A DNA stretch of 64,000 bases from Dacryopinax spathularia. Its lineage: Eukaryota; Basidiomycota; Dacrymycetes; Dacrymycetales; Dacrymycetaceae. Each line of letters begins with the position of its first letter. The stretch's first letter is position 1. The notes beneath the pieces were generated by a model. The model was given only the letters and a program-made list of their open reading frames with translations. It had not been told where the DNA came from and did no database searches. The position numbers and the translations under genes were made by a program. Below, piece after piece: positions 23,088 to 33,810 of this stretch. The stretch spans positions 434,001 through 498,000 of the forward strand of contig JBBPFI010000013.1 in assembly GCA_037974965.1 (NCBI GenBank), in the 5' to 3' direction.

Positions 23088-24264
23088 ATGAAGAACTACT
23101 CAGCGTTCCAGTCATACTACGACGAATGGCAACGCTCCAACGAGGAGGCTCGCCAACATCCGCTTCTGCCCAATACCGACCTGGAACCCTTCAACGCCCA
23201 GTGTTGGGAATACCGCGTCGTTCCATCGCGGCGCAAGGTTGGTCGACCGAGTTTGCTACTGCAAGATGCGACTCGTGTCTCCAGGTTCTCCCGCCCGCGC
23301 ATGCTCTCGCTTGGTAGCTCTGGTGGATGGAGTATCAGACTGCTTCGACTGTTGAGTGGCGAGGGAGAGAGCTGGTGCCAAGTGTGGCTCGCTGAGATAC
23401 GATTTGCCGAATCACCACCACCAGAGTCAAACGGGTCTCTTGTCGTCTTCAAACTATTCCAGGAGAGTCTGTTTCCAGAACCCACTTGGGACGTATACCA
23501 AGAGCGTGGCCTCTGGACCGGACGTGGCCTGGCGGGAAGGGAGAATCGGGCGTACCGGATGCTTACTACCCTGCAGGGTATCATCATCCCGTATTCATAC
23601 GGCTTTTATGAGGTAGCTCCTGCTGTTTCGCCTTCCTTGCATAAGCTTGACCGCTTGAACGTAGTTTCTGCTTCCGTGCGGTGAAAGTACATGGGGTCAC
23701 ATTATGGAGTACATCGACGGAAGTCCCCTCGAAAGAGATTGGGAAGCAGTTCAGGCGACTGACTTCTGGCATTCACCCGACCAGGTTGCCAAGCGGGAAC
23801 GACAGGTGAGTGAGGAGCTTCGATTTCCACCAAACATACTGATACGTCGGCTTTGTAAGATGGAAACGTTCTTACTTGAGGTGCACGAGCTCCACCAACG
23901 CGGTGTCGTACACCGAGATCTGCGAGGATCCAACGTCTTGCGAACCAAATACGATGACGAATTCTTTGTGATCATCGATTTATCCTTGGCTGCTCCGCTC
24001 CCAAACCCTAAAGCTAGATCTCCCAGCACGGCAAAAATCCGCGACGACCTCTCCGGGGCGTTGGAATGCTTACGGCAAATCGAGGAAGTCCCTACACTTG
24101 CACGATGGCTTAAGAAACGGGTGGCCGAGCATCCTCCTTGGGCCAGGATTTTCACGACATCCCCGTTTGCCCTATACACTCTGGAACAAACGGCGTTTTC
24201 GCAAGAGAGTGAGATGCGGGAATACGCCGGACTGCCTGCTGAGTCGACCGTAGTTTCGCCGTAG
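23088..24264 (+). CDS. Kinase-like protein K4
   Basis: Three exons (23088-23612, 23665-23805, 23860-24264) join in frame to 356 aa. Motifs: YYDEWQRSN near residue 10; GESWCQVWLAEI; Lys in LVVFKLFQESLFPEP; GRENRAYRML with the candidate alpha-C Glu; IPYSYGFYE; exon 2 LLPCGESTWGHIMEYIDGS; exon 3 METFLLEVHELHQRG; catalytic VVHRDLRGSNVL; FVIIDLSLAAP, where Leu replaces the Phe of DFG but the metal-binding Asp remains. It belongs with the genes at 24797 and 29958 and the relics at 1, 27961 and 31270. Divergent from nuclease-like gene A. The substrate is unknown. Confidence 0.85.
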
Positions 24265-24796
24265 TTGCAAAATTGCCCATGAATCTAACTGTAGCGTCCA
24301 AGCTTTCTCACTTGCACCTGAGGCCAAACCGGCCAAGAGACAGGCACATCCGGGCGGACCGTAACGACAATCGTTTGACCCAGGCACAAAAGGGTGGATT
24401 TAAAACTGTTATAACCGCCAGATTGGGTGTTTGGGCCGGTAGCTTGAGGAAATGCACTACAAGGAGCACTTCTACGTGTGGGGCCGACTGACCGACCTGC
24501 TTTCTCTCATGGTATTTCATCTGCTGTTGCCATATGGAAGTGACCACCGAATTTGGATTCCCTTCTCCAAAATAAACTGGCCATGCGTGCCATGTTAAAG
24601 TGAGGTGATGATGAGAGTACTGACAAGCAGACACCGGTCTGACACAGAGGACGAAAGGAGACTGCAGCAGCGCGAGGACCTGAAACCCCTTGGTGGGTCG
24701 ACAACCCGGGCGTCCAACTTCTCGATGTCATCTATTGATGCCGATCTCCTACCCCCCGACGATCACTTGGAAGGCACCATCTCTTCTTACATTTTC
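24265..24796. other. Spacer upstream of kinase-like K5
   Basis: No gene seen. An ATG at 24725 is in frame with K5, but the ATG at 24797 matches the start of the close relative at 29958. Confidence 0.5.
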
Positions 24797-25956
24797 ATGG
24801 ATGAAGACGCGTTCAACTTCTACTACGAGCAATGGAGACACTCCAATCTGCTGGCTCGTCAGCATACACTTGCCCCCGGCATTGAACTGGAACCCTTGAA
24901 TACTCGATCCTGGGAATGCTCCATCATCCCGCCGAGCAATGGAGTGGGTCATACTCTACCACGCTCTCCCCCTCTTTTGTCTATTCCATTTCGCCCGCGC
25001 TTGATCTCGCTCGGAAGCTCCGACAAATGGTGTATTAGATTGCTCCAACTGCTGAGTGGCGAGGGAGAGAGTTGGTGCCAGGTGTGGCTTGGAGAGATAC
25101 AACGCCCGGAACGGCGACTGCGACCGGATTTTGCAAGGCCTCAGGTTGTCTTCAAGCTTTTTTAAGAGAGTCTGTTCCCAGAACCTACTTTTGACGATTA
25201 TTATGAACGTGGCCTATGGACCGGACCTGGGTTGGCAGAGAACGAGAACCGCGCTTATCGCATGCTTTCTGGGCTGCAGGGCACCACAATCCCCCATTCA
25301 TATGGGTTCTACCAGGTAAGATACCGCTCAAGGCTTCTAGCACAAGCTAATCTTCTCAGCCAGTTCATTCTTCCTTGCGGGGAGATTTCGTGGGGACACA
25401 TCATGGAGTATATCGAGGGGAGTCCGCTCGAAAGGGATTGGGAAGCAGTTCAGAGGGCGGATGTTTGGTATTCGGCCGAGGAGGTTGCTAAGCGCGAACG
25501 GCAGGCAAGTCTCGGTGGCTCCAGTTTCGGCTGTTAATGTGCTTATGCTTGTTTCTGGGGCAGATGGAAACTTTCTTACTCGAGGTACAACAGCTCCATG
25601 AACCAGGTGTCGTACACCGAGATCTGCGAGGAGCGAACGTGCTACGACCTAGGAACCAATCCGAATTCTTCGTGATCATCGATTTATCCTTGGCTGCCCC
25701 GCTGCCAAACCAAGAGGTTGGTTTCGGGAGCACGGCATGGGTTGGCGACGACATCTCCGGGGCTTTAGATTGCTTGCGGCAGATTGAGGAAGTCCCCACA
25801 CTGGCTCGCTGGCTCAAGAAACGAGTGGCTGAAGATGCTTCCTGGGCCGAAATATTCACGGCTTCTCCTGCTGTCCTGGAGGCTCTCGCTGACAGAGCTT
25901 GGTACCAGGAAAGTGAGATGCGAGAGGAGGCGGGCTTACCAGTCACCGGCTGCTAG
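24797..25956 (+). pseudogene. Kinase-like gene K5 with one in-frame stop
   Basis: The three-exon layout is fully kept (24797-25315, 25364-25504, 25564-25956) and joins to 351 codons in frame. One TAA at 25163-25165 falls where all close relatives have the Gln of KLFQES, just after the ATP-site Lys. A single C-to-T change from CAA would explain it. Everything downstream is intact: ENENRAYRMLSGLQ, GEISWGHIMEYIEG, VVHRDLRGANVLRP, FVIIDLSLAAP and the C-terminus. The second intron begins GC (CAG/GCAAGT) rather than GT, as in 29958-31144. It could be a very young pseudogene, an allele, a read-through gene or a sequence error. Confidence 0.8.
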
Positions 25957-26249
25957 GAGATACCCCTCTTCCTGCCGCGTTCTGCCAATTACCCCACCAT
26001 ATTTTGACACACTTTGTCAGATCATGGCACGTTTGCTTCCAGAACTTCTTCATTGTAGCTTATCTCGTACTGTAATTGAACAATGATGGTCGCTCTGACT
26101 GCATTCCTCTTAGAATGGCATGGTCTCCGACTGAGACAGTCGAGATCGTCTAATCCTCCACATCGTCAACATCTTCCAACCACTCTCCTGCACTTCTGCC
26201 TCCTCGTGTGTGCAGCCGATGCTCCCAAGCGACGCCAGGCTCTACCTCT

Positions 26250-27385
26250 TAAGGCGTCGCCGATCGGCGCTGGCTACGCTGACGACAGGACCGAGGGTGA
26301 TGTCCGGGTAGAGCGGATCGCCGAGCTGGTATAGGGCGGTGAGGCCAACCAACTGATCGGAGATCCTGGTAGAGCGACTGGTGGACGTATATGCGCTATT
26401 AGGCGTCTAAGTTAGCCATAGCCGGAGTCGAGGTAGCCGGATAGCGCACCTCGGTAGCACAGCAGCTCTGTCCGAAGGTGAACATCGCGCCATCCACCAG
26501 CTGCTCGACCGTGTACCCCAGGTCCGAATCCTCATGGACCTATGCGGGGCTCTTCCCACTCAATTCCAATCCGACACCCTTCAGACCCGTCCCGTCATTT
26601 CTCTCATTTCCCAGAACCGCCGCCTTTTCCACTGCCTTTCCTCCCGCGACCGAGCCCGTGAATGAGATGAAGTTCACAAGCGGGTGTGCTGCAGCGTGCG
26701 CGACTAGTGACGGAGATAGATGGAGGACGGAGAGTACGGAAGTGGGCAGTCCGGCGGCGAGGAAGGAGGCGGTCAGGCGTTCGGCAGTGAGCGGGGTTTG
26801 AGGCGACGGCTTGATAAGCACGCTATTTCCAGCGATCAAAGCAGGCAGGACGGAGTTAACCATCACCAGGTAGGGGTAACTGCCGCTCAGACGTGAGCAT
26901 GTCTCCTTGCGCAGCAAGCGGCGACTGGACGTACTTCCATGGTGCGACGACGAAAACAAAACCAGGGGTTCTCGTTTGATGTACCGGTGGAACCCAGGTT
27001 TGTCACTTGCACTCCGATCAGCTGCGCTCCTCGGCGATAGAGAGCATATGATCCGCTCGCTCGAGCAGTCTCCGGACCTCGCCCGCGGCATATCGGATGG
27101 GTCGACCCATTGGTTCGGACAGTTCACGAGCGATGTCATCTGTTTGAGCCTCAAACTCCGTCTGGCCGAATCTTGAAGTCAGCCTTTGCCGACTACAACC
27201 GCATTAACAAAGGCGCACCATGAATCTCCGCCGAATTGCGATGCGGTCCTGCAGGGGCACCTTCAAGTTCCGCCAGCTCTTTTGTGCGGTGGACGATACA
27301 GTGATCGCCCCATCCAGGCTCTTCGACGCACGCGCTACCAGAGAGTCCTCAGAGTAACCGCTATCGTTATCTGCGTTTCAGACAT
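26250..27385 (-). pseudogene. Aldehyde dehydrogenase pseudogene, copy 2 (3' truncated)
   Basis: Decayed copy of the ALDH gene at 38493-40211. From 27385 (ATG kept, MSETQ) it runs through the N-terminal exon, a changed middle part, and a well-kept block 26540-26880 (NSVLPALIAGNSVLIKPS, LSGKSPA where the intact copy has LGGKDPA). Homology stops near 26250, within the region encoding RIKAQVEAA of the intact copy, so the C-terminal third is gone. The frame is broken in several places. The segment 26250-28115 matches 333-2690 inverted, including the promoter and the start of the adjacent kinase relic. Confidence 0.85.
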
Positions 27386-27960
27386 TGTTCCAGGTTGAGA
27401 GGCGTAGGAGACGGCGAAGAGGCACACGAACGCGAGCGGATGACTTTAAGTTAGGAGGAGATGACGGTCAGGGTGCATATACCTTACATAAGCGAATTGT
27501 CTGTGATACGCGTCAACCAAAAACCAGCCCTTTGCCTCCTGCATCTCACTCGCATGCACTCGAGTCCTGCTGCTATAGGATGTAACTATCACTTTCATCG
27601 TCAATGTTCCATGCTAGAAGCGTAAATATTGCGCAGACATTTTGGGCGAAGTCTGCTTCATTAGCCATGTTCACACATCGCCGATGCCTTCCCACGAGCC
27701 GTGTTTGTCCCGTGTCCGATTCCCCCTTACGCGACGTCGACTTTGGTCTCATTGGCTCGCTACAGCATCCAATCATCACGAGCGATTGTCCTGCAACGAA
27801 TGAGATTGTGAGAACGGCGGGAAAGGAGCAGGTACTAGTATGGTGAGAGTCCACGTGGACAACTAGACCTTGCATTGAAACCCATCTACAGCTCGGCGGA
27901 CGCTCTCCGAACTGCTTGCAGCTGCTTGCTAGGTCAACGGCAAACTCAGCCAGCGAACCT
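27386..27960. other. Divergent spacer between ALDH relic and kinase relic
   Basis: No gene. It is homologous to 591-1129 in inverted orientation and is the remains of a shared divergent promoter region. Confidence 0.6.
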
Positions 27961-28115
27961 CTATGGATGATTCTGACGATATTGGTTATTACTACCAGCA
28001 GTGGATGTGTCTCGTTCTGCAACCTCGTCAAGATGTTCTTGCCCGACTGGAACGTTTGGGCGCTCCGTCCTGGGAGAGCGCCATCCTCCCGTCCTGCCAC
28101 GCGACCCGCCATGAT
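27961..28115 (+). pseudogene. Kinase-like N-terminal exon relic
   Basis: ATG at 27961 reads MDDSDDIGYYYQQW, then a diverged stretch and LGAPSWESAI, matching the first 45 residues or so of the kinase-like family (compare MDEDAFNFYYEQW at 24797). Similarity ends at about 28115, close to the leader of the intact kinase gene at 28274. It appears to be a kinase gene truncated after its first 150 bp. It is divergent from the ALDH relic. Confidence 0.7.
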
Positions 28116-28273
28116 GGGACCCCAAATACATGAGATCCAAGATCATTGTCGTGGGGTATCTTCGTAAGGGAAAACATGCACATGGAAGCAGATTGTCTAC
28201 TCGCGCGCCGCTCCGGCAGGGCTCTGAAGCTCTTCCATCACTCCATGTACCTCCTCCTACCCTCCTTCCTACC

Positions 28274-29474
28274 ATGTCACCGTTCTCTCAACGCTTTGCA
28301 ATGTCTGGGCACCACATTTCCAACTATATCGAATACGCGAAAGCATGGAAGGAAGAGCGACTTCGTGGTCGAGCGTTGCTGCTGAAAAGTGGGAGTATAT
28401 TGCACCCAATGCAGGCTACCCAGTTTCAGTTCCCGAACAATATCTGCTACCCCAACGTCCAAGGACACCATAAACGAGATTCCTCTTTCAATCCCACCCA
28501 AATCATGTCGTCAGGAATACGTATCTTAAAGCCGCTGCAAGTGGGGTTCGATCGCTTCGCACAAGTCTGGTTGGCGGAACTGGTCACCGGGAGCTTCGAG
28601 GCGTCGGAGAGGTGCGCATCGGGTACGAAGGTCGTCTGCAAGCTCTTCCAGGCTACCCTGTTACCTCTCGTCGACCACTTCGAATACGAGTGTGGACAGT
28701 ATTGGACGGCGTCTGGCTTGTTTCATGCCGAAGCACTGGCGTACTCCAAACTCGTCGACCTTCAAGGCAGCCTCCTCCCAGAGTCACACGGCTTCTACGA
28801 TGTAAGCAACCTAACTTCTCTCACCGATGTTTGGCCGCTTGATCGTATGCCTTTTAAGTTTATTCTGCCCTGTGGAGAGACCGTTTGCGGGCATGTCATG
28901 GAGTACGTGCAGGGCAGCAAGTTGTCGCGCGACTGGCAATGCCTGTTTGAGGGAGCCTGGTACGACGCCAATAAAGTGGCTCATCGCCGGCGGCAGGTGA
29001 GCTTAATCGTGTTCAAGCGGGAAGACGTCGTGTTGTAGACTAATTCGCATGCAGATGGAAGCTTTAGTTCGAAGCATACATCAAGTACACCTGCCTGGCG
29101 TTGTTCATGGAGACATCTCACCAAGCAACGTGATCGTTCCAACTGACGACCAACGGAGCCTTGTCTTGATTGACTTTGGCGGTGCTGGCTTTCCCCTCGA
29201 AGGGCAGTACGTCGGTAGTCGGAGACGTAAGGAGACGGACGATGCCGATGGAACGATGTGCTGTCTTTACCAAATCGAGGAGTGCAAGGTCGTCATTGCC
29301 TGGCTTGAGGACATGTGTACACGCAAGGAACCCTGGACGCGCATGTTCCGCAAATTCAACTTTCGGCTATTGAAGGAAGTCGAAGAAACGGAAGAGCACT
29401 ACGTTCGACTGGACGCTGCTGCGGAGGTCTCCCCGCATAGCTCGCTGGCGCGCAGGCTGCGAGCCACTGTATGA
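28274..29474 (+). CDS. Kinase-like protein K7 (divergent member)
   Basis: Three exons (28274-28801, 28859-28996, 29055-29474) join in frame to 361 aa. The start MSPFSQRF at 28274 follows a CT-rich leader. An upstream in-frame ATG at 28130 is possible but sits in relic sequence. Motifs: RFAQVWLAEL; Lys in KVVCKLFQATLLP; AEALAYSKL with the candidate alpha-C Glu; LLPESHGFYD; GETVCGHVMEYVQG; catalytic VVHGDISPSNVIV; LVLIDFGGAGF. All catalytic residues are present. It is the most divergent intact member, and HGDISPSN resembles catalytic loops of expanded fungal kinases such as FunK1, but I cannot assign it there. Confidence 0.82.
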
Positions 29475-29957
29475 GCTTTTAACCCCCACGCCGCACATTG
29501 AAATACGGGGCCGTGTATGTGTACTATTGACTAGACCGCGCGAGAGACACTACATCTTGCTAAGGAATGAACGCAAGTATTCTGGGTGGATAAGAACAGT
29601 GCAGCAAGTGGCTATCAGGTCACTGGATCGTTGGAAGGTGTTACACGAGAGCAGAGGGTCGGATTACTTGTAGAGCTGGAGCGCACAACGACTCCTGTCC
29701 AAAAGATAGCACACTTCAAGATCGAAATCATCCATGGCGCTGCAACGAAAGCTGTTTGCAGGGCAGCAGACTCTACCTCGTGTCAATCGTCCATGTACAC
29801 GCTTGGCCCTTGTCAGTTGGTCATACACTAGACCAACAAATGAGGACAAACTTGAAAGAGAGGTATCAAGAGCGGGAGTGCGACACACCCTGAACCCTTG
29901 CTCTCTCGGTCCTAACTTCCTCCGACCACTCGACGACGATGCTGTCTTGCTAATCCA
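29475..29957. other. Spacer upstream of kinase-like K6
   Basis: 483 bp between two tandem kinase-like genes. No motif-bearing frame. Presumably the promoter of the downstream gene. Confidence 0.5.
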
Positions 29958-31144
29958 ATGGATGAAATGGATGAGGACGGTTTCTACACCTACTACAATG
30001 CATGGCAAGAGCTCAATTGGCAGGCTCGTGAACATCCACTTGTACCGGACACTGAACTGGAGATCTTGAACGCTCAATCCTGGCAATGCACCGCCATTCC
30101 GATCAAGGCTGCTGAGCCTGCTTCATCGCAAGCGCCGCCTTTGTTCTCGGCCTACTTTCGCCCACCCTTGATTTCGCTCGCCGTCTCCGAAAAATGGCGT
30201 ATCAAGTTGCTCCGACTGCTGAGTGGCGACATGGAGAGCTGGGGCCAAGTTTGGCTCGGTGAGGTCCAGTACCCCGAACCGAGACAGCAAGAGGGGACCG
30301 CCGGTCCTTCAACCGTCGTCTTGAAGATTTTTCAAGAGAGCTTGTTCCCAAAGCCGAATCTCGACGACTATTATGAAGATGGCCTATGGACTGGACCTCG
30401 ACTAGCAGAGAACGAGAACCGAGCTTATGGCATGCTGTCAGAACTGCAGGGCAGCGCAATCCCACATTCGTATGGTTTTTACGAGGTACGTCCCCGTGCT
30501 TTCTCCGTCAACTGACAACGTCAATTCTCCTTACTCAGTTTCTCCTCCCATGCGGAGAGATCTCATGGGGCCACATCATGGAGTATATCGAAGGAAGTCG
30601 CCTCAGAAGGAATTGGAAAGCAGTACAGAGACCTGATGTTTGGTATTCAGCTGAGGAGATTGCTGAGCGTGAACGGCAGGCGAGTTCCGTAGGCCAAGGC
30701 TTTGGTCCATCATCCGCTGATACTCTCTCTGTCTGCCAGATGGAAACCTTTTTGCTCGAGGTACACGAGTTTCACGAACGGGGCATCGTACACCGAGACC
30801 TACGAGCATCGAACGTGTTGCGACCTACAAGGCATCCCGACTTCTTTGTGATCATCGATCTCGCCTTGGCTGTTCCGCTCCCGAACGCAGAGCTCGGTTT
30901 TCAGAGCACGGCGAGAGTCTCGGACAACGTCTCCGGGACCTTAGAGTGTTTACGGGAGATCGAGGAAGTACCTTCAATTACTCGATGGCTGAAGAAACGA
31001 TTGGCCGAACATGCTCCTTGGTGCGCGATATTTGCGAGGTCTGCTCTTGTCCTATATGGTTTGGAAGAAATAGCTTCGGATGATGAAAATGAAATGCGCG
31101 CGGAGGCTGGTCTGCCCCCCAGGCGATTCACAGCGTCGTCCTAG
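29958..31144 (+). CDS. Kinase-like protein K6
   Basis: Three exons (29958-30485, 30539-30679, 30740-31144) join in frame to 357 aa. Motifs: MDEMDEDGFYTYYNAW at the start; MESWGQVWLGEV; Lys in VVLKIFQESLFPKP; AENENRAYGML; IPHSYGFYE; GEISWGHIMEYIEGS; METFLLEVHEFHERG; catalytic IVHRDLRASNVL; FVIIDLALAVP with the metal Asp but not the Phe of DFG. The second intron uses a GC donor (CAG/GCGAGT), as at the same place in 24797-25956, while 23088-24264 has GTGAGT. A GC-AG intron is needed to keep the frame. The substrate is unknown. Confidence 0.85.
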
Positions 31145-31269
31145 CCTAGCAAGTCGTATAGCAACGGATACCCTCTTGCAGTAATTAATGCGATTTGTCA
31201 ACTGAATTACGTCAGATTACGCCGCAACTAAACCCTCACCTTGCCTGGTACCTCTCCCTCCTGCGAAGC

Positions 31270-32424
31270 ACGCAGACCGGATCTGCCTTCCATGCTTATT
31301 ATACCGACTGGCAGCGGTCGAACTTGTAAGCTCGGCAGCGACCACTGACGGTAGCCCGAAACTTGTCTTAGACCAGCACGCGCCACGAACATCGACTTTC
31401 GCCCGTCCACGCCGCTTTTGCATCGAAGTCTGATCTGCCTTCGGTCTCAATCTCGCCTCGTCCGGCTTTGCTGGCCATCGACCCTTCAGGCGCATGGCAC
31501 ATCAGATTTCTGAGACATCTCAGTGAGGTAGGCGAGAGTCGGCGTCAAGCTTGGTTTGGAGAGGTCTTAGGAGTGGAAGAACCTACTAGGTCAGGAGGGC
31601 TCGGTCAGTGTCGTCGTGAAGCTCCTCCTAGAGAGCTTGTTTCCTCATCCCAAATAGCAGGCTTGCGAACACGGAAGCCACTGGATAGCAGCGAGACTGG
31701 TGAGGCGCGAACAGTGGCCCGTCAGACGCTGGCTGCAGTGCAAGGCAGGGTCATACCGCATTCTCACGGGTTTTGCATATGCCTTGCCACTCGCCATCCC
31801 TTGCACGGCGTACTGGTTCCTCTTCGTCTAGCTTATATCTCCTTGAGGAGAGCGGGTATGCGGTCATACCATGGAGCATAGTGAAGGGTGTTCACTTGCC
31901 ACAGATTGGGCGGCTGTTCAACGGCTTCGTTTCTGGAAGTCGCCGGCCGACGTCGCCAAGCCGGAGCAGGAGGTGAGTCCTGTAGTTTGCCTTGCTCGGT
32001 CAGGAATTCATCAATTTTTACTCTTTAGTCTCTACAGGACAATGCTCCTGCTGGAAGGTCACGAGCTTCATCTCCTCAGCCTGGTCCGCAGAGATCTACG
32101 AGGCTTAACAGTGTGTGCGACCCATAAACGACCCTGGACAGGCTCTTCGTGATCGTCGATTTCGCCTGTGTGGCTCCTCTCTCAACCCCAAACTGTCATT
32201 GGCAGAGTGATGCTATACTCCCAGATGAGCTCCGCGGGACTATGGAGTGCCTTGGACAGATTGAAGAGGTGCCGACTATGGCAAACTGGGTGAAGAAGGT
32301 GGTGGAAGAAGGCGCGCCATGGGCAGAGATCTTCCCATCATCCTTCACGGCGATGTACGTTCTGGAGCACTCCGCCCGGAGACAAGAAATGGGATTTCGC
32401 AATCAGGCGGGGCTACCGGTGTAG
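31270..32424 (+). pseudogene. Kinase-like gene relic K8
   Basis: Starts near 31290 with FHAYYTDWQRSN (compare YYDEWQRSN in 23088-24264), then pieces of all three exons in different frames: GAWHIRFLRHLSE with GESRRQAWFGEV, a RVIPHSHGF-like stretch near 31750, a middle exon remnant near 31870, and a long C-terminal block with LVRRDLRG, VDFACVAPLS, MECLGQIEEVPTMANW and NQAGLPV to 32424. The last 90 codons are well preserved. It belongs to the same subfamily as its left neighbours. Confidence 0.8.
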
Positions 32425-32689
32425 CGTGCTTGGGCGGTGGCCGTTCCTGGCCGTCCGGCCGACTGATCGGTCTCCGAGTACCCCCAACTTAGCTTTACCA
32501 TTCTTTGTGATATTATGCGCATATACCTATGTGAAACTGACTCGTTCTCGCCTTCCCACCTCCTCAATTGCCGGAATGGCATTTGAACAGCATTCCGATC
32601 ATGGCAGACTGTTGTCTGAAACAACGGGATTGTGGCAGAACGGCGGCGTAACCCTGAAAGGCCGTCTGCGCGGTGGCCGTCACGGTCTC
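32425..32689. other. Short spacer
   Basis: 265 bp between the kinase relic and the F-box relic; nothing recognised. Confidence 0.4.
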
Positions 32690-33810
32690 GAGACTCTCCT
32701 CCTCCCAACCGTCACCCACCGTCCCAGACGCTCAGCTGCCGCTCTTCCTCTTCTTCTGTACAATCAATCGAGTCAAGAATGCTGAAACTCTGCCCTCAAC
32801 TCGACTCCTCGATCTCGACCGATTCCCATTCCCTCTCGTCATCCTCATCCTACGGCTAGCTACGCGTCGCATGCATTCAACAGCGCCTACGTCGCCGCTT
32901 TCGGCTCGTTTATATCTGACAAGACGGACGTCTGAAGATGTTCGCGCAAACCTCGACCTATGCCTTTCCAATTCGAGACTCTGCTCCTCCTCACCGCAGG
33001 GCCGTGCGACCTCACTGGCAGTTCCTCCTCCACCAGCCGTGCCTCCGCCAACTGAAAATTGCAGACCTCATTTCGAGCGACTTTGTCTACCAGGCGAGCG
33101 ACCCCGTCGCAGCCCAGAGCAGCGCGCACGAAGTCTTCCCCACCCTGCGCGAGCTGACGACAAGCTGCGCAGTAGCGCAAAAGCTCGTCCCCCTAGGCCG
33201 GTCGAGAAGCTCGCAGTGACGGACTCTGTTACGAACCCCACTCTGAGGCAAGGCCTGCCGGGGTCGTTGCGCTCGCTACCTGCTCGAGGTATCTCTTGGG
33301 CTTTTGGGCTTGCTCGCTGCCTCCTCACTCGGCATCACGACCGTCCTCAGAGAACGCCGCTCCGGCACCGTCGCACTTTCCCTCCTAGCAGCCTCGACCT
33401 CCCCTTCGCCCGCTTCCGCTCCCTGCACACCTTGAAGCTCTTCAAGCTGCTCCTTCCCGGAAAACTCTCTTTCCCCGACAGAGGGTGAGACGCCATGGTC
33501 TCTATGCTTGGACGGGCTCCGCCGACGTTGAGGTATGTGGCGCTCGGGTTGCGAGCGCGGGGATGGGAGGGAGCGGTCGTTGACGCCATGTTATGCGAGA
33601 AGGAGAGTGAAGGGGGCGGCGGGCGGCGGACGGGGCGAACGCAGTGAGATCCGCGAATGCTGCGGGATCTGCGAGCGAGGGGTGGCGAATGCTGTAAGCT
33701 TGGGGAGTGCGGGAAGTGGAGGAGCTGGACCGGTGCGGCAGGGGAGAAGGGCAAGGACTGGGAGGTGGCGGATATTTGGGATATCAAGGTTCGGCCGGAG
33801 TACGTGTGAA
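32690..33810 (+). pseudogene. F-box gene pseudogene (copy of 17385-18797)
   Basis: Stretches of the intact F-box gene appear in the same order but in several frames. They include a degraded F-box (near 32700, from the CGTCACCCACCG region), GKLRI-like sequence near 32930, HQASD-equivalent VYQASDPVAAQSSAHEVFPT near 33085, the RPVEKLAVTD block near 33200, RFRSLHTLKLFKLLLPGKLS near 33415 and the tail DIWDIKVRPEYV-equivalent ending at 33808. Sizeable internal deletions make it shorter than its source. The Gly/Ser tail is reduced. Confidence 0.85.

Noticed and set aside
27573-28112. A 179-codon minus-strand open frame
   Set aside because: It is antisense to the kinase N-terminal relic; its apparent similarity to frames at 333-883 reflects the DNA duplication, not a protein.
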